From Enoplolaimus lenunculus (lineage: Eukaryota; Nematoda; Enoplea; Enoplida; Thoracostomopsidae), in NCBI GenBank assembly GCA_030248215.1, contig JASANG010001532.1, positions 310,001 through 374,000 of the forward strand: a stretch of 64,000 nt of DNA, written 5' to 3'. The translations under genes were made by a program, and so were the position numbers. The stretch's first letter is position 1. Each line of letters starts with the position of its first letter. The notes below the pieces were generated by a model, which saw only the letters and a list, made by a program, of their open reading frames with translations, was not told where the DNA came from and did no database searches. Below, in pieces: positions 27,134 through 39,200 of the stretch.

Positions 27134-27597
27134 TGCGACAAAATCGTACTCAAATGATTTTCCGTTCACTCTAATATACTGGCGTCTTATCTTGCAAAAT
27201 TAGACTTACAATCAAATGCAGTTTTGGTGTTGGTGGTTATATGCACGTAAACGCTGCTAGTATATTTAATAGGTAACGCAAACAAAACAAAATACTATTT
27301 TAGATAACAGCTAATAGTTAGCTTTTGCGTTATAGTACGAACTTATAATACTAAAATTTCAAAGCAACGTTTACGGCCAGAAGCTTCAAGAGATGCGGAA
27401 ACTATAATAGCAATGTGTAAAATTATTGACGTATATATGACACGCTCTGAATGCAAAATCTGTCCCATTTGTTTTGATTGGGACATTCAAAACGGCAATT
27501 GCTGTTTAACAAAACCTAAACAATACAAGAATGCAAACTTATTTCGACTGGTTGCGTATATATTGCTGCGCAGCACGCACTTTTCAGCGTTTCAATA
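27134..27597. other. Intergenic, nothing recognised
   Basis: No ORF or repeat of known type was identified here. Confidence 0.35.
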
Positions 27598-27897
27598 AAA
27601 CCTCATTCACACGTGCAATTTTTTGCAGCGAAAACTTGCAACTGCAACTTACACGAAATACTTGCAGCTGCAAGTGTTTTCAAAGGAACATTCCGACTGG
27701 CCAATAAAACTGCAGGTGCAAGAAAATCAAGCTGTTTGCAACTGCGGTCACAGAAGCGAATTGAATTAAATAGCATGAATTCCAGTGAATAATTTGCAAC
27801 TGCAACAACATCAAAGCTGCTCTGTGATCACACATACAGTGCAAGTTGAATGTGCAAGTTTTTGCTGTAAAAACTTGCACGTGTGAACAGGGCTTAA
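27598..27897. mobile_element. MITE family G (hAT-like) copy
   Basis: The left end ACCTCATTCACACGTGCAAT and the right end AACTTGCACGTGTGAACAGG then GCTTAA are inverted. The core repeats TTGCAACTGCAAC and GCAGCTGCAAG. A relative lies at 52527-52975. The hAT label rests only on the CACGTGTGAAC-type end and is tentative. Confidence 0.6.
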
Positions 27898-27985
27898 CGG
27901 TTACAGTTGTTCTTTACACCTTTCACGCTGCCCGGTCGACTTATGAGCTTATCATTTTGTAATATTTCGCAACTCAGCATACTCG

Positions 27986-28156
27986 GGTTCGTAGCCAAGG
28001 GGGGGGGGCAGGAGAGGCTCAGCTCCCCTAGAAAAACTTTGCCCCCTCCCAAGAAACTTTTCAACCTTGCTTGTAAGTCATTGAAAATCCTTGAATGCCC
28101 CTCCTGAATTAGTTATTGCCCCCCCCACCCCAGCAAGGTGAGCTGGCTACGGGCCT
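27986..28156. repeat. Inverted-repeat element with GTAGCCA ends
   Basis: Begins GTTCGTAGCCAAGGGGGG and ends AGCTGGCTACGGGCC. It includes TTTGCCCCCTCCCAAG and poly-C runs. Related material lies at 29308-29455, 62706-62868 and 62955-63115. Confidence 0.5.
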
Positions 28157-28306
28157 GAGCATACTGCTTTTACGTCAATACTACCAAATGACTAAACTTT
28201 TTTACATTTCATTTCTTTATCTCAAATTATATTTTTATAACTGATAAACAACGTCATTTTTTGACTAATTTTTCCAATATTATTACTTATTATTCATTTC
28301 ACACCT

Positions 28307-28307
28307 T

Positions 28308-28393
<86 letters not shown>
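28307..28393. repeat. AAC trinucleotide microsatellite
   Basis: About 29 pure AAC units. Confidence 0.97.
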
Positions 28394-28790
28394 AATCATC
28401 TTCTAACGTTAATTTGATATATAAAATCACTGCTTAAATGGCGATGATAGTGGGTCAAGAGAGACTCGAGTTACACCCAAATTATAGTTAAACATTATAT
28501 AAAATCAAGCATTCACAAACGTGAATCAACGTTGATTGTAAACATATTTCAAATTTAATTTCCATACCAATAATTTCTGTAATTTTATATCTTCGTTCAA
28601 CGCTAACAAATACGTCTTCGTATTCTTTCAGTTTTGAACGACGCCAACACAGAACACTTTTGTACTCAAAATTATTATAATTCGTCTGTTTTGATTTTGA
28701 CACATTTTTTATTCGTTATTTATACGTAACAATAATTTTTGGTGCTAAAAATGTGACTCGATTATAGACAGTTCATTTTTATTCCGGGCC

Positions 28791-29135
28791 AATGGCGGAT
28801 CCATGGGGGGGCCACCCCGGCCGTTGCCCCCCCAACATCATCTCGACAAAAATTATATAGAGTGTCAATTCTCTGTTTTATACACAATAGTATAAGCAGC
28901 TGCCTTTAAATATGTGCCTGTTTGAAACCAAATCCGGTCTTATGTTGCCATCCTGTTGTTTAGATCTAAATTGCGTTGATGCGCTAGTTTTATTTGGGAT
29001 TCATCTCAATGGAACGAACCTAAAGAAGTCAATTTTATGGAAATAGTTCGTGGTTTGTGTTTGGGTCTAAAATAAGTTTATTACCTGTGAAATTTTGCCC
29101 CCCCCCCCCCATTTTGAGACCCTGGATCCGCCACT
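28791..29135. mobile_element. Inverted-repeat element with GGCGGATCCA ends
   Basis: Left end AATGGCGGATCCATGG and right end CCTGGATCCGCCACTG are inverted. Poly-G and poly-C runs lie just inside. No ORF. Confidence 0.6.
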
Positions 29136-29307
29136 GTTCCGGGCCATGCTCGTATCAAGCTCATGTTGCTAGGGGGGCTAACAAGCGGGGCATATAAGGG
29201 TTTTCGATGATTTACAAGCTAGGTTGAAAATTTTCTAGGGTGGCAAAATGTTTTCAGGGGGGCTGAATTCCCGGACATGTAACGAGAACAAAGCTAGGCG
29301 ACCGGGC

Positions 29308-29760
29308 TCGTAGCCAAGGGATGCAAGGGGGCTCGTGTAACATAGACGATTTTTGGGCTTACCTCATTTTCAACATTGCTTGCCAGACATCGAAAACCCT
29401 TGCATGCACCTCCTGAAAATTTTTTAGTTTCCCTAGCAAAGTGAGCTGGCTAGACGGTCCAGCAGGCGGCCCATCCAGCCCATTCGAAAAGTTCCAACCT
29501 AGCTGACAAAACAGCTGCACGCTTTGCACGCTCATCCTGAAAAATTCTACCTTTGCCTTAGCATATCGAGGTTGCTACGGATCAGTAAATGTCTTTTCAA
29601 AAACTATTTTAATACCTGTTCTAGGTTCAGAAAAAGCCGTTTTTACGCATCTTTTTCATGCAAAAGTGGATCTAAAAACGCCATCAGCCCACAAAACAGG
29701 GGCCAATTTTTGGGGTTAAATTTAAACTATTCTTAGAAAGACGCAAACCTAGTCAGTGCC
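29308..29760. other. Intergenic repeat debris
   Basis: GCTCGTAGCCAAGGGATGC to GAGCTGGCTAGACGG resembles the element at 27986-28156. The rest is unidentified. Confidence 0.35.
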
Positions 29761-29764
29761 GGCG

Positions 29765-30110
29765 AAGATAGATAGATAGATATCCACTGATAGAGACCTC
29801 GAGGTAAATAGACACAGTTGGTCCATTACACAGTCTCTGAAAACTAAGGTAACTAAGTTAATCTAAGTTAGAATCTTACTGACTCTGTTATAAACCTATT
29901 CGAGTTTGTTTATGTTATTATCAATTTTATTTAGACTATATGAATTGTAGACCCTATACCGGACCTTACTATAGCCCGAACATCTCATTAAGAAGTGCTC
30001 TACAAATTCGTCCTCCATCCCACAGCAATCACAAATACTCGAGTTTGAGAGTCCTATTTTACACATATGCTTATTTAGTGCAATGGAACAGCCACGCGTC
30101 ATAATGGAGC
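29765..30110 (-). mobile_element. LINE fragment, C-terminal zinc-knuckle end
   Basis: An open frame at 30102-29896 contains LNKHMCKIGLSNSSICDCCG followed by MEDEFVEHFLMRC, the cysteine-histidine knuckle typical of the C-terminus of I/Jockey-group LINE polyproteins. Downstream on the same strand the sequence ends in TATC repeats (29767-29784 read as GATA on plus), as LINE 3' tails often do. Only the 3' end is present. Confidence 0.65.
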
Positions 30111-30290
30111 CATTATTTAAGGAGCGAAAGCGAAAATTTAGGTCCGATTGAGTAATTACGCATCAATATAAAACCGCTATGAAATGTTGCTAATATATCT
30201 AAGCAATGCAGATACTCATTACTAGACGATCTCAGAACGTTGACAAGCGCTAGTGATAGCAGCAGCACTACATATTACGTTAGTACAAAA

Positions 30291-33200
30291 ATGTCGGTGA
30301 ATTTAATTGCTGCATTATTCACAATTCATCTTCTAGTGGCTAATGTAAGTACACTGCAAAAAATGGTGAGTCAAATTGACGATCTCCGAAATACGCGTTT
30401 CCTGACTACGCAACCTGAGTCAAAATTTGACTCCGACAGAGTCAAATTCGATTCACTGAATAAACGCAACCCTAAGCGTAGAAGACAGAGCCTGAGCCTA
30501 AGCCTGTTGGAACTTGTAAGTATAGTGTACAAAAACCCAATTGTGTACACTTCATGTATTACGAAAGATAAAAGACAAAGCCGCCCTGGGGCTCCGCGCC
30601 CCGAATTTTTGAGTCTATGTGTACCAATTTACCCCTACATCAGAAATATTCGGACCCACAACTGAGAATCACGGCCGGAGCAGCCACACCAACACCCCAT
30701 TTGGGTGGCATCCACCCCTAAAGCGGCCCCCACCCTAACCAGTTGAAACAAAAACCGACAGTTTTAAAGTGTGTCTGGCTTCTTGCTCGCTTCGCTCGCG
30801 AGTTTAGGTCCCTAAACCTGGAGATTGTGGGTATCCACCCCCCCCCGTCTGCTCCGCCACTACTCAGAATGTGTATAGGTACGTCGCTGCCCACGTCGTA
30901 ATTTAACCCAAGTTTGATTTAGGCTAATATTTGAAGGGGGGTACACATGTAGTTAGCTGACCAGCAAGTCTGCAACCATACCACGCCACTCTGGCTAGAG
31001 CTGTACGCTTCTAATAACTTCGAAGCATGCAAATTATTCAATGTACCATTAACCCTTTCTCACATGAATATTTTCTATTTCCCCTGAGACCTATGTTTAT
31101 GCTAGGATTCGAACTCCAGTGACTGTAGTGGGAGGCGTATACCATCACCACTCAGCTATAGGAGCTTGACGCTCGAGCCCGATGGGGCTCTCACGTCTTG
31201 TGGTTATTTAGTACTATGTATACGTGTTGCAATTGTTAAACACGGTGCGATATTTACTATTTAACGTATATACACTGCGCTAAGTTGCCTATAGGCAACT
31301 CAACGTGAGAAGGGGTTAATACTGAATTGCTGTCATTTCAGAGCTCGCTTCAGTATGGACGACCGAAAATGAAAGCAACAACTTCACAAATTTCATCTAA
31401 AAAAGTTCTAAGCGAAAATAATTACCATGGTAATTAATATCCTAATTGCGGCCCATGTTACTTTAAGGGGCGTCCAGGTTTCTGATGGATCCATAGAACA
31501 GTAAGTTTAGATTCTAGATTACATTTTTTGCTTGGGCTTAGGCTTAGGAATACGCTTAATCTACTGTTACGCCCCTTTAAGTAACAGCGGCCTTAATTTC
31601 TATGACAGGTTGGGCTACAGAGACATGACTTTAAGTTCACTTGTTGAACAAGTTGAAATTTAAAATAAATTTAGCGCTCTCAATTAACTCAATAATTTAT
31701 TGAAGAATTATGAGGAAGCTTGAATTTACTCAAAGTTTTCTAGCAAACCTAAAAATTTGACAAAGTAAAAAGCTCATATAGAAATTTTTTTAATTAAATC
31801 AAAGCTACAAACCTAAACGGTTTGCAGCTTAGACTCAGCCTAAAATAAGGGCGTAAAGTCGTGTTTATGAAACCCAACCATAATATGTGATTTTGTCGTT
31901 TAGCTAACAGACACTCTAGCGTTCAAATGAAGAGAACGTTATATTCATGGCAAAACGTAACGAATGCAACGACAAATATATAATTGCATAAACGTTTTGT
32001 TCATTCACAACAATGAAAATAGAATTTTTAAAATTTCAACTTCCGGGTTGAAGCGAATACTTCTCCAGTGAAAGCACAAGCCCGTATATCACTTTTCCTG
32101 TTGCTGCAGCTGTGTCACTAAGCATTAATCCTCTTTTAAGATGACAATCACCAGCTGGCTAGATCCCGTACAGTACGCGAGATTGATGGGTGGTCATTTT
32201 GGACGCAATGGAGCCAGTAAGAGAAATTTCGTAATTTAATAATGCGTCGTCCACTTTAATTTGCGCCCTGCTTGTGGAAATCGAAAACGCCTTTTTCCAA
32301 TTTGATTTTGAACAAAAGGCTACAAGTTGGATATTGAAAACACAAAGTTTGATCAAATGGTAATTTGAAACATTTTATAACGCGTACTAGGAAGTTGACT
32401 TGCACTACTGGGATTCAATTTCCTACTTGCACAAAAAACCGACAGCAGTGGGAAATTGCGTTTTCGAATTCAATTTCTAACTTGTAGTCTTTTTTCAAAA
32501 TCAAATAGGAAAAAAGGCGTTTTCGATCTCCACAAGCAGGGCGCATATTGAAGTGGACAACGCATAAACGTCCTCTATGTAGATTATTTTCATTTTGCGT
32601 TATTAAAATGAAATTTTTACCCGCGCTACCTTCTCTCAAGTCAAAGTGCTATACCGGTAATAGGTTTTGAATGTTTTCGTAAAAGGCTGTTTTCATTGTA
32701 TATGTCGTATAACCGCATCATAGGTTTAAAACCATATAGCCAATATGGTTAGCCACGTACCAGTCACTGTGGCTCACTGTATAAGTTCAAGTAAATTGAT
32801 TCAAATTCTAAATGAGTTGAGTCACTTAGTCAAAATTAGGTATTTTAGAACTTATAATTATGAGCTGCTTGAATTAACTCAACTCAAAGTGAATTAATAT
32901 TTACTGATGTTAACTCAGAAATAACTAACTTGATAGCTAAGTCGGTCAGTTAACTCAGTGGGAACTACGGTGAGCCATCGCAGCAGGAACAGCTCTGGAT
33001 TGCGCAGGAATAATTAACTAAATCCCTACGATGTAACTTGATTGGTTCATTTTGCGAACAGCAGAATGCTAAATCGGGCACCGATTGGTCAATAGTTTTG
33101 CAGCGGATTTTAATTGGCATCGAGAAACGTTTTGATTTCCCAACAAATCAATCAATCAGACACCGTTGCTACCATGGCTCGCCACCGTGACTATTGGTGC

Positions 33201-36200
33201 TGTAACTAGCCATATTGGCGATATGGCTAAATTAGTATCGTGACTACGCCATATACAACAAGCTTGTTAACTTGGACCAACTACGAAAATAATTTTACCA
33301 GGACGAGTTGCGTTTTTCGCCGATCCCCATTTCGAAGGGAGATCAAAGTTGTGGAATTAAAGAAATTAAGAAATTTTTTACTGCATTATACAACCTAAAA
33401 ATCCTCCGGTTATATTGCGAACAAACCCGTAATCTTTCGCCAAACCTTTGCTCGTATTTTCGCAACATCGACAACTCCTCCCACCACCAAAATGAGTAGA
33501 CTGAGGCAAAAACGCAACTCGCGCTGGTATATTTTGTACTACGAGAGATTATGTAAGTTGCATACTCTTGTCTCGAGTCATCATAGACTCTTGATATCAG
33601 CGAATAACAATACTGTAGTAAACGTTTTTTAGCAAAATTAAAGACCCCTTTACAAGATATTACCGATTAAGGGTGGCGCTGTGTTTGTCGTGCGGTGCCG
33701 TCCGTCACCGTCCTTCGCCGTCTGTCGCTGCGCGGCTCCGTGCGTCAGTCTCCGTTGTCGTACGGTATTCGTACGGTATCATACTTGAGTGATCCGTGTA
33801 GGATACTGCACGTCGCACCGGGTGGTAACGCACAGCGCCGGACGTCATCAAAATATAGCGCCACCCTGAGGTATGCGCTGCACTTTTAACGTACAGCGCC
33901 ATCCATCACCAGTACGGCGGTACAATACCGCAACGCACGGTGACGCACGGCGCCGGACGTCATCAAAATATATCGCCACCCTGAGGTATGCGCTATACTT
34001 TTAACGTACAGCGCCATCCATCACCAGTACGGCGGTACCATACTGCAACGCACGGTGACGCACGGCGCCGGACGTCATCAAAATATAGCGCCACCCTGAG
34101 GTATGCGCTATACTTTTAACGTACAGCGCCATCCATCACCAGTACGGCGGTACAATACCGCAACGCACGGTAACGCACGGCGCCGGACGTCATCAAAATA
34201 TAGCGCCACCCTGAGGTATGCGCTATACTTTTAACGTACAGCGCCATCCATCACCAGTACGGCGGTACAATACCGCAACGCACGGTAACGCACGGCGCCG
34301 GACGTCTTCCAAAGTATAGCGCCACCCTAACAAATAAATTTCACAATTCAAACACTGACAAATTTCCATTAACACAGGTGTACCCGAACATGCCATGGTG
34401 GCACATACCTACGTATGCGTATGTGTATGTCGCCAACCGCTACATGCCCAGGCGCCTCAATCCAAGCCGGGGCTTGCAATCTGCATAGCTGTCCAAGCGC
34501 CGCCTGGTCAGCTTGGACGGCTTGGAGCCGGTGTTCCTTAAGCGCCGACACGGAGTGTAGCCAATCACGAGCGCGAGCATGTATAGCAAGTAGCCTTGAA
34601 TACGCTCGCGCTTGTGTTGGCGACTCTGAACAACATGCGAGTTGCAGTAAACACCTTTGCACTTCACTGCATCGTGCTGCAATTATCCGTGCCGGAGACG
34701 GTGTAACTCCCGGCCCACACGAGGTATACCCAAACCAAAGTTCGAAATGGCGTAAAAAAGCCAAAGGTCGAACTATAAACCCTCGAAGGAGACGTATTGA
34801 TGATAACCGTACTGCAGATCCTACCGCAAACCAAAGACTGGCATCTACACCAGAAGCAACAACACAAAAATGGATAGTTGTTCGTCCAAAAATTACCAAA
34901 CCCCTCAGTAGATCCAAGCCAAGGTCGCGCAAGATTGGAAGGACAAAGACATACCCGAAAAGGTCCCATCTGCCTCAGAATCAGCCTCCTGCCAAAATCC
35001 TTGTAGTATGGTCTCAGTGGTCGTCCTGGTCCGGTTCATGTTTCGCCCAAGGACCTTCGTTGCATGATTCGTATTCATGTAAGGAAACCAGACGGAGACA
35101 ATGCTTGTCCGCCGACTGTCCCGACAACCTCGAACAAGAATACAGACCTTGTGTAATAACAATCAGCTGCAAAACAGTACTCAATATTCCAGCTCCTACA
35201 ACGAGTGCAATAGAAAAGTGCAGGATAACTCGCTGTACTGAACGTGAACAACAATTAAACCCAACGAAAATCAAAGTTAGCTCAACGCAAAATCTAGCAC
35301 CAAACAGTGGCGGCACATCAAACGAAGAGCAAAGATCAAAGCAAGCCGGCACGTGGACATCATGGGCACAATGGTCTACTTGTGACTGTGATAGATACTA
35401 CAAATATCGAACGCGAAAATGCAAAATCGACACGGTCAACATTGTGGCAGAACAACAGCAACACAACGGAGTTGGAAGTCACAAACAATGCGATGGAAAA
35501 GGTGTTCAAACAGCAGAATGCGACTGCAACGAAGATAATACAATCAATGAATATACGGAATCAAGCAACGAGAAGAAATTGTTCACTACAGAAGATTATG
35601 ATAGCGTAACCGTAACCACACAAGAAAATGAAGCTGACAACGATTGGCTGGTGTTGTCGGAATGGTCCGAGTGTAGCAGTACGTGTAAAGGTAGGTGAAA
35701 GTTAATTTTTAACCTATTTAAATCTTCAAAATTCAAGACAAACCTTAAACAATGAAAACAGAGCACTGATCTTAATTTTTAAAATTAAAGTCAAATCGTA
35801 AAAACCAAAAAAAGCTTTAATTTTCAGACCACGGCAATTTTTTACAAAAATCACTCACATTGTGGAGTTCAAACCAACGTGTGACCCGATATCCGGTTCC
35901 GGTTTACTATTCGACGAACAGCCGACATCCGGCACTGGTTTAAAACAAGACTCCAAATTTTACCAAAATTAGTGACAGTGTAAAATTGGTTTTGAAAACT
36001 CAATATTTTGTAACAAAGACAGCCCTGAAAGCAGAAAGAAACATTTAAATGCTGTCAAAATTTCATTATATTTCGACGTCCTATCCGGTTGAAATCCGGC
36101 TGCAGTTCCTGAATAAAATCCATTATTCGGCATCAGTTCCTGTATCCGGCATTTTACAATCCGATCGCACCCTGGTTGAAGGCCATACCGCCTTAGGTCA

Positions 36201-39200
36201 AACTGAGTTTCTAGGTTTCAGAAATATACAGTTAACGTTACATACAAGAGGACATATTCTGCATCAGCGTGCTGGCTATGGCATCACGACAATTCGTCGA
36301 CTGACAACTTTAAATCCAAAGTTTCATCGACTCGACAATTCGTCGCTCATCATTATGCTTAGGCTGAAACTTATGCTTAGGATTACGCTTAGGATAATGA
36401 TTAGATTTATTCGTAAGCATTAGGACACTGTTCGGCGACAAGTTGTCGGGCGACCAACTGCGGCAGATACTCTGGCTGTAAAAGCATGTTTGCATTCAAT
36501 GTTAATTTTCCACCCCAATAATTACCTGATAAACTGATTTTAATGTGAAATTTGCATTAATCGTAAATTGCATTAAACGGACCAATGTTACTTTTAGGGC
36601 CGTAACAGTAGATTAAGCGTATTCCAAAGCTTAAGCCTAAGCCTAAGCGTTGCAAAACCGTATTCCTAAGCCAAAGCCTAAGCCTAACCCTAAGCAAAAA
36701 ATGTAGTCTAGAATGTAAGCCTACTCTTTTACAGACCCTCCAGAAACTGGGACGGCCCTAGCAGTAACATGAACCATTAATCGTATATTTTGCAATACAG
36801 GTGGCTCTCAAACTAGAACTAGACACTGTTTAGCTGCTACTTGCAGTCAGCTAATATCTACCGAAGTGCGCCTTTGTGACAATAACGCTGAATGCAATTA
36901 CTATTCTAACGGATGGCTCTCATGGACTTCGTGGTCTACATGCTCAAATTCATGTGGAGGTAACTAAGAACAGAAAAAGTTACCAAAAAGCGATAATATA
37001 CAAACAATCCAACAACAAATATCTCAAAATAAATAAATAAATACATATATAAATAAGGACCAAGCAATAGAGTAAGCTTAAGCTTTAGACTATCTTTTTT
37101 GCTTGGCGTAAGCTTAGGCTTAGGAATATGCTCATTCTTACGCTTAGGCTTAGGCTTAGGCTTAGGAATATGCTTATAACACTGTTCCGACCCTGTTCTT
37201 TACATTGATTCTAACATGTATCGTTCATTCGAATGAGCAGACACTAACTCAATTTATTCAATATTTATAGTTAAAATACGTCGTTTACCGTTTACATTAT
37301 GGTTAGTAGTATCGGGGTCCATTTCTGATGAAAAATTCATCCTATAATGCCACCCATTTTTAAAAAAACAGATTCAAACTTTAATAGCAACAATAGCAAA
37401 TACCATGGCTGGCAATGCTAAAACTGTTATTCTGCCATGTATTGAATTTGTTGAGTGACTTAAGTTTTTACATATCTTAACTACAGTTTCAGAAATAATG
37501 GCAGTGTTTCCGAAACCGTACTTAAGTACAACTTAGTACTTAAGTACGGGCGAAGTAATTGCTTAACTATTTTGCCGTCTTTAAAAGCGTACTTAAGTTA
37601 ACTAAATACTTAAGTCGCTGACTAATTTTGATGTACTACAAATTAACCGCTCAGGCATACTAACCTTGGTCCAATTGAAATTGTAGACTTATGATGCCTC
37701 CTTAATATAAACCAAAACTATTAGTTTATTGTCATGACAATGGCCGTTAATATTGGCGCTTCTTTGGCTGTGCTGGAAAATTTAAGTATTTGCTTAAGTC
37801 GGCAACTTAAGTAATTGCTTAAGTCGGCAACTTAAGTTTTGCTTAAGTCGGCAACTTAAGTTTTGCTTAAGTCGGCAACTTAAGTAATTGCTTAAGTGTA
37901 ACTTAAGTTAATACTTAAGTAAGATTTCAGAAACCCAGCCATTTAATTGTTCAAGTAGTTACTTAGCACACATAAATATGAAACTGTGCTTAAAGTACGG
38001 TTTCAGAAATGATCAAACCATTATCAATATCATTTCAGCAGGAATTCAGACAAGAAAGCGGAAATGCATAAATGCACATGAGTGCACTTCATCACAAGAA
38101 TTACAATCACAACGTTGTATTTCGTTATGTTCTTCCATAGCTACCAAAATTGGTATGTTCACTGACTTGGTTGCAGAAACATGACTTAAATCAACCTTTA
38201 ACTTAATTGAATATCAAAGCAAACTTCACTAAGTAACGTCAAACATCGCAAAGGCGAATTATACAAACCTTACCGAAAAACGCCAACTATAAAGTAATCA
38301 TAAAAAGCTTATCAAATTGTTCGAAAATTGGGCCCATGTATAGAACAGGGCCAGAACTGTAGTATACGCATATCCCTAAGCCTAAGTCTAAGCCGAAGCC
38401 TAAGCGTACGGATGCGCCTATTCCTAAGCCTAATCCTAAGCAAAAGGCTAGCCTAAAGCTTAAGCTGACTTTATTATTGCCCCGCAAGAAAACGTCCCGG
38501 CCTTGTTCTATACATGTGCCGAAAATTGTGAAAGTTATGAATCCATTTAATAAAATATTCCACAAATATATTTGCTAAATTAATTTAGCCTCTCCAACTC
38601 AACTGTTACAGAACAAGATAACATTCCGCAATGGTCGCAATGGTCAGAATGGAGTGAATGCGATTGCTATACAGGTCAACGACTACGGTTAAGACAGTGC
38701 TCCGATCCAGCACCTCCAATCTCCCGAATACACGCTGAATGTATTGGAACAAACACTGAAGTGAAAGATTGTGTATCACAAAACTATTGCGGTTAGCGCT
38801 ATACTGCATTTTTAGTATATTTTATGCGCTGTTCAATTTCGATAAGTTGATTAATCAACTCAGAGAGCGAATTAGTCATTTCTGGATATTTCTGAGTTAA
38901 ATAGCAGTAAATGTTAACTCACTGTGAGCTGATTTAATTCCGGATGAGTTAATGAATTAACTCAGAATAAGTTCAATCCAGACTTCTGAGCGATCTAATG
39001 CAGATGTCAGGCTTCTGAATGGATTCAAATCTTCCGAGTTAAAATCACCTCACTGGAATTTAAAGTGTGCAGTAAAAACTCGCAGAAATACAACCAAAAA
39101 CATGCAATGATACATATATATTACAGTTTTCGTTTATGATTGTCACCTAAAACTATAAGCCCAGGATTATCGACCAAACGTGAACAAAGTACAATTAGAC

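Noticed and set aside
31085-31175. Possible tRNA gene
   Set aside because: A and B boxes are good but the arms do not pair convincingly by eye; similar degenerate copies elsewhere indicate a tRNA-derived repeat.
33695-33902. ORFs of about 65 codons on both strands
   Set aside because: They lie within the GC-rich family H element and its repeats and match no protein family.
37141-37168. Interstitial telomere sequence
   Set aside because: The TTAGGC run is the core of a bounded MITE, not a telomere remnant.
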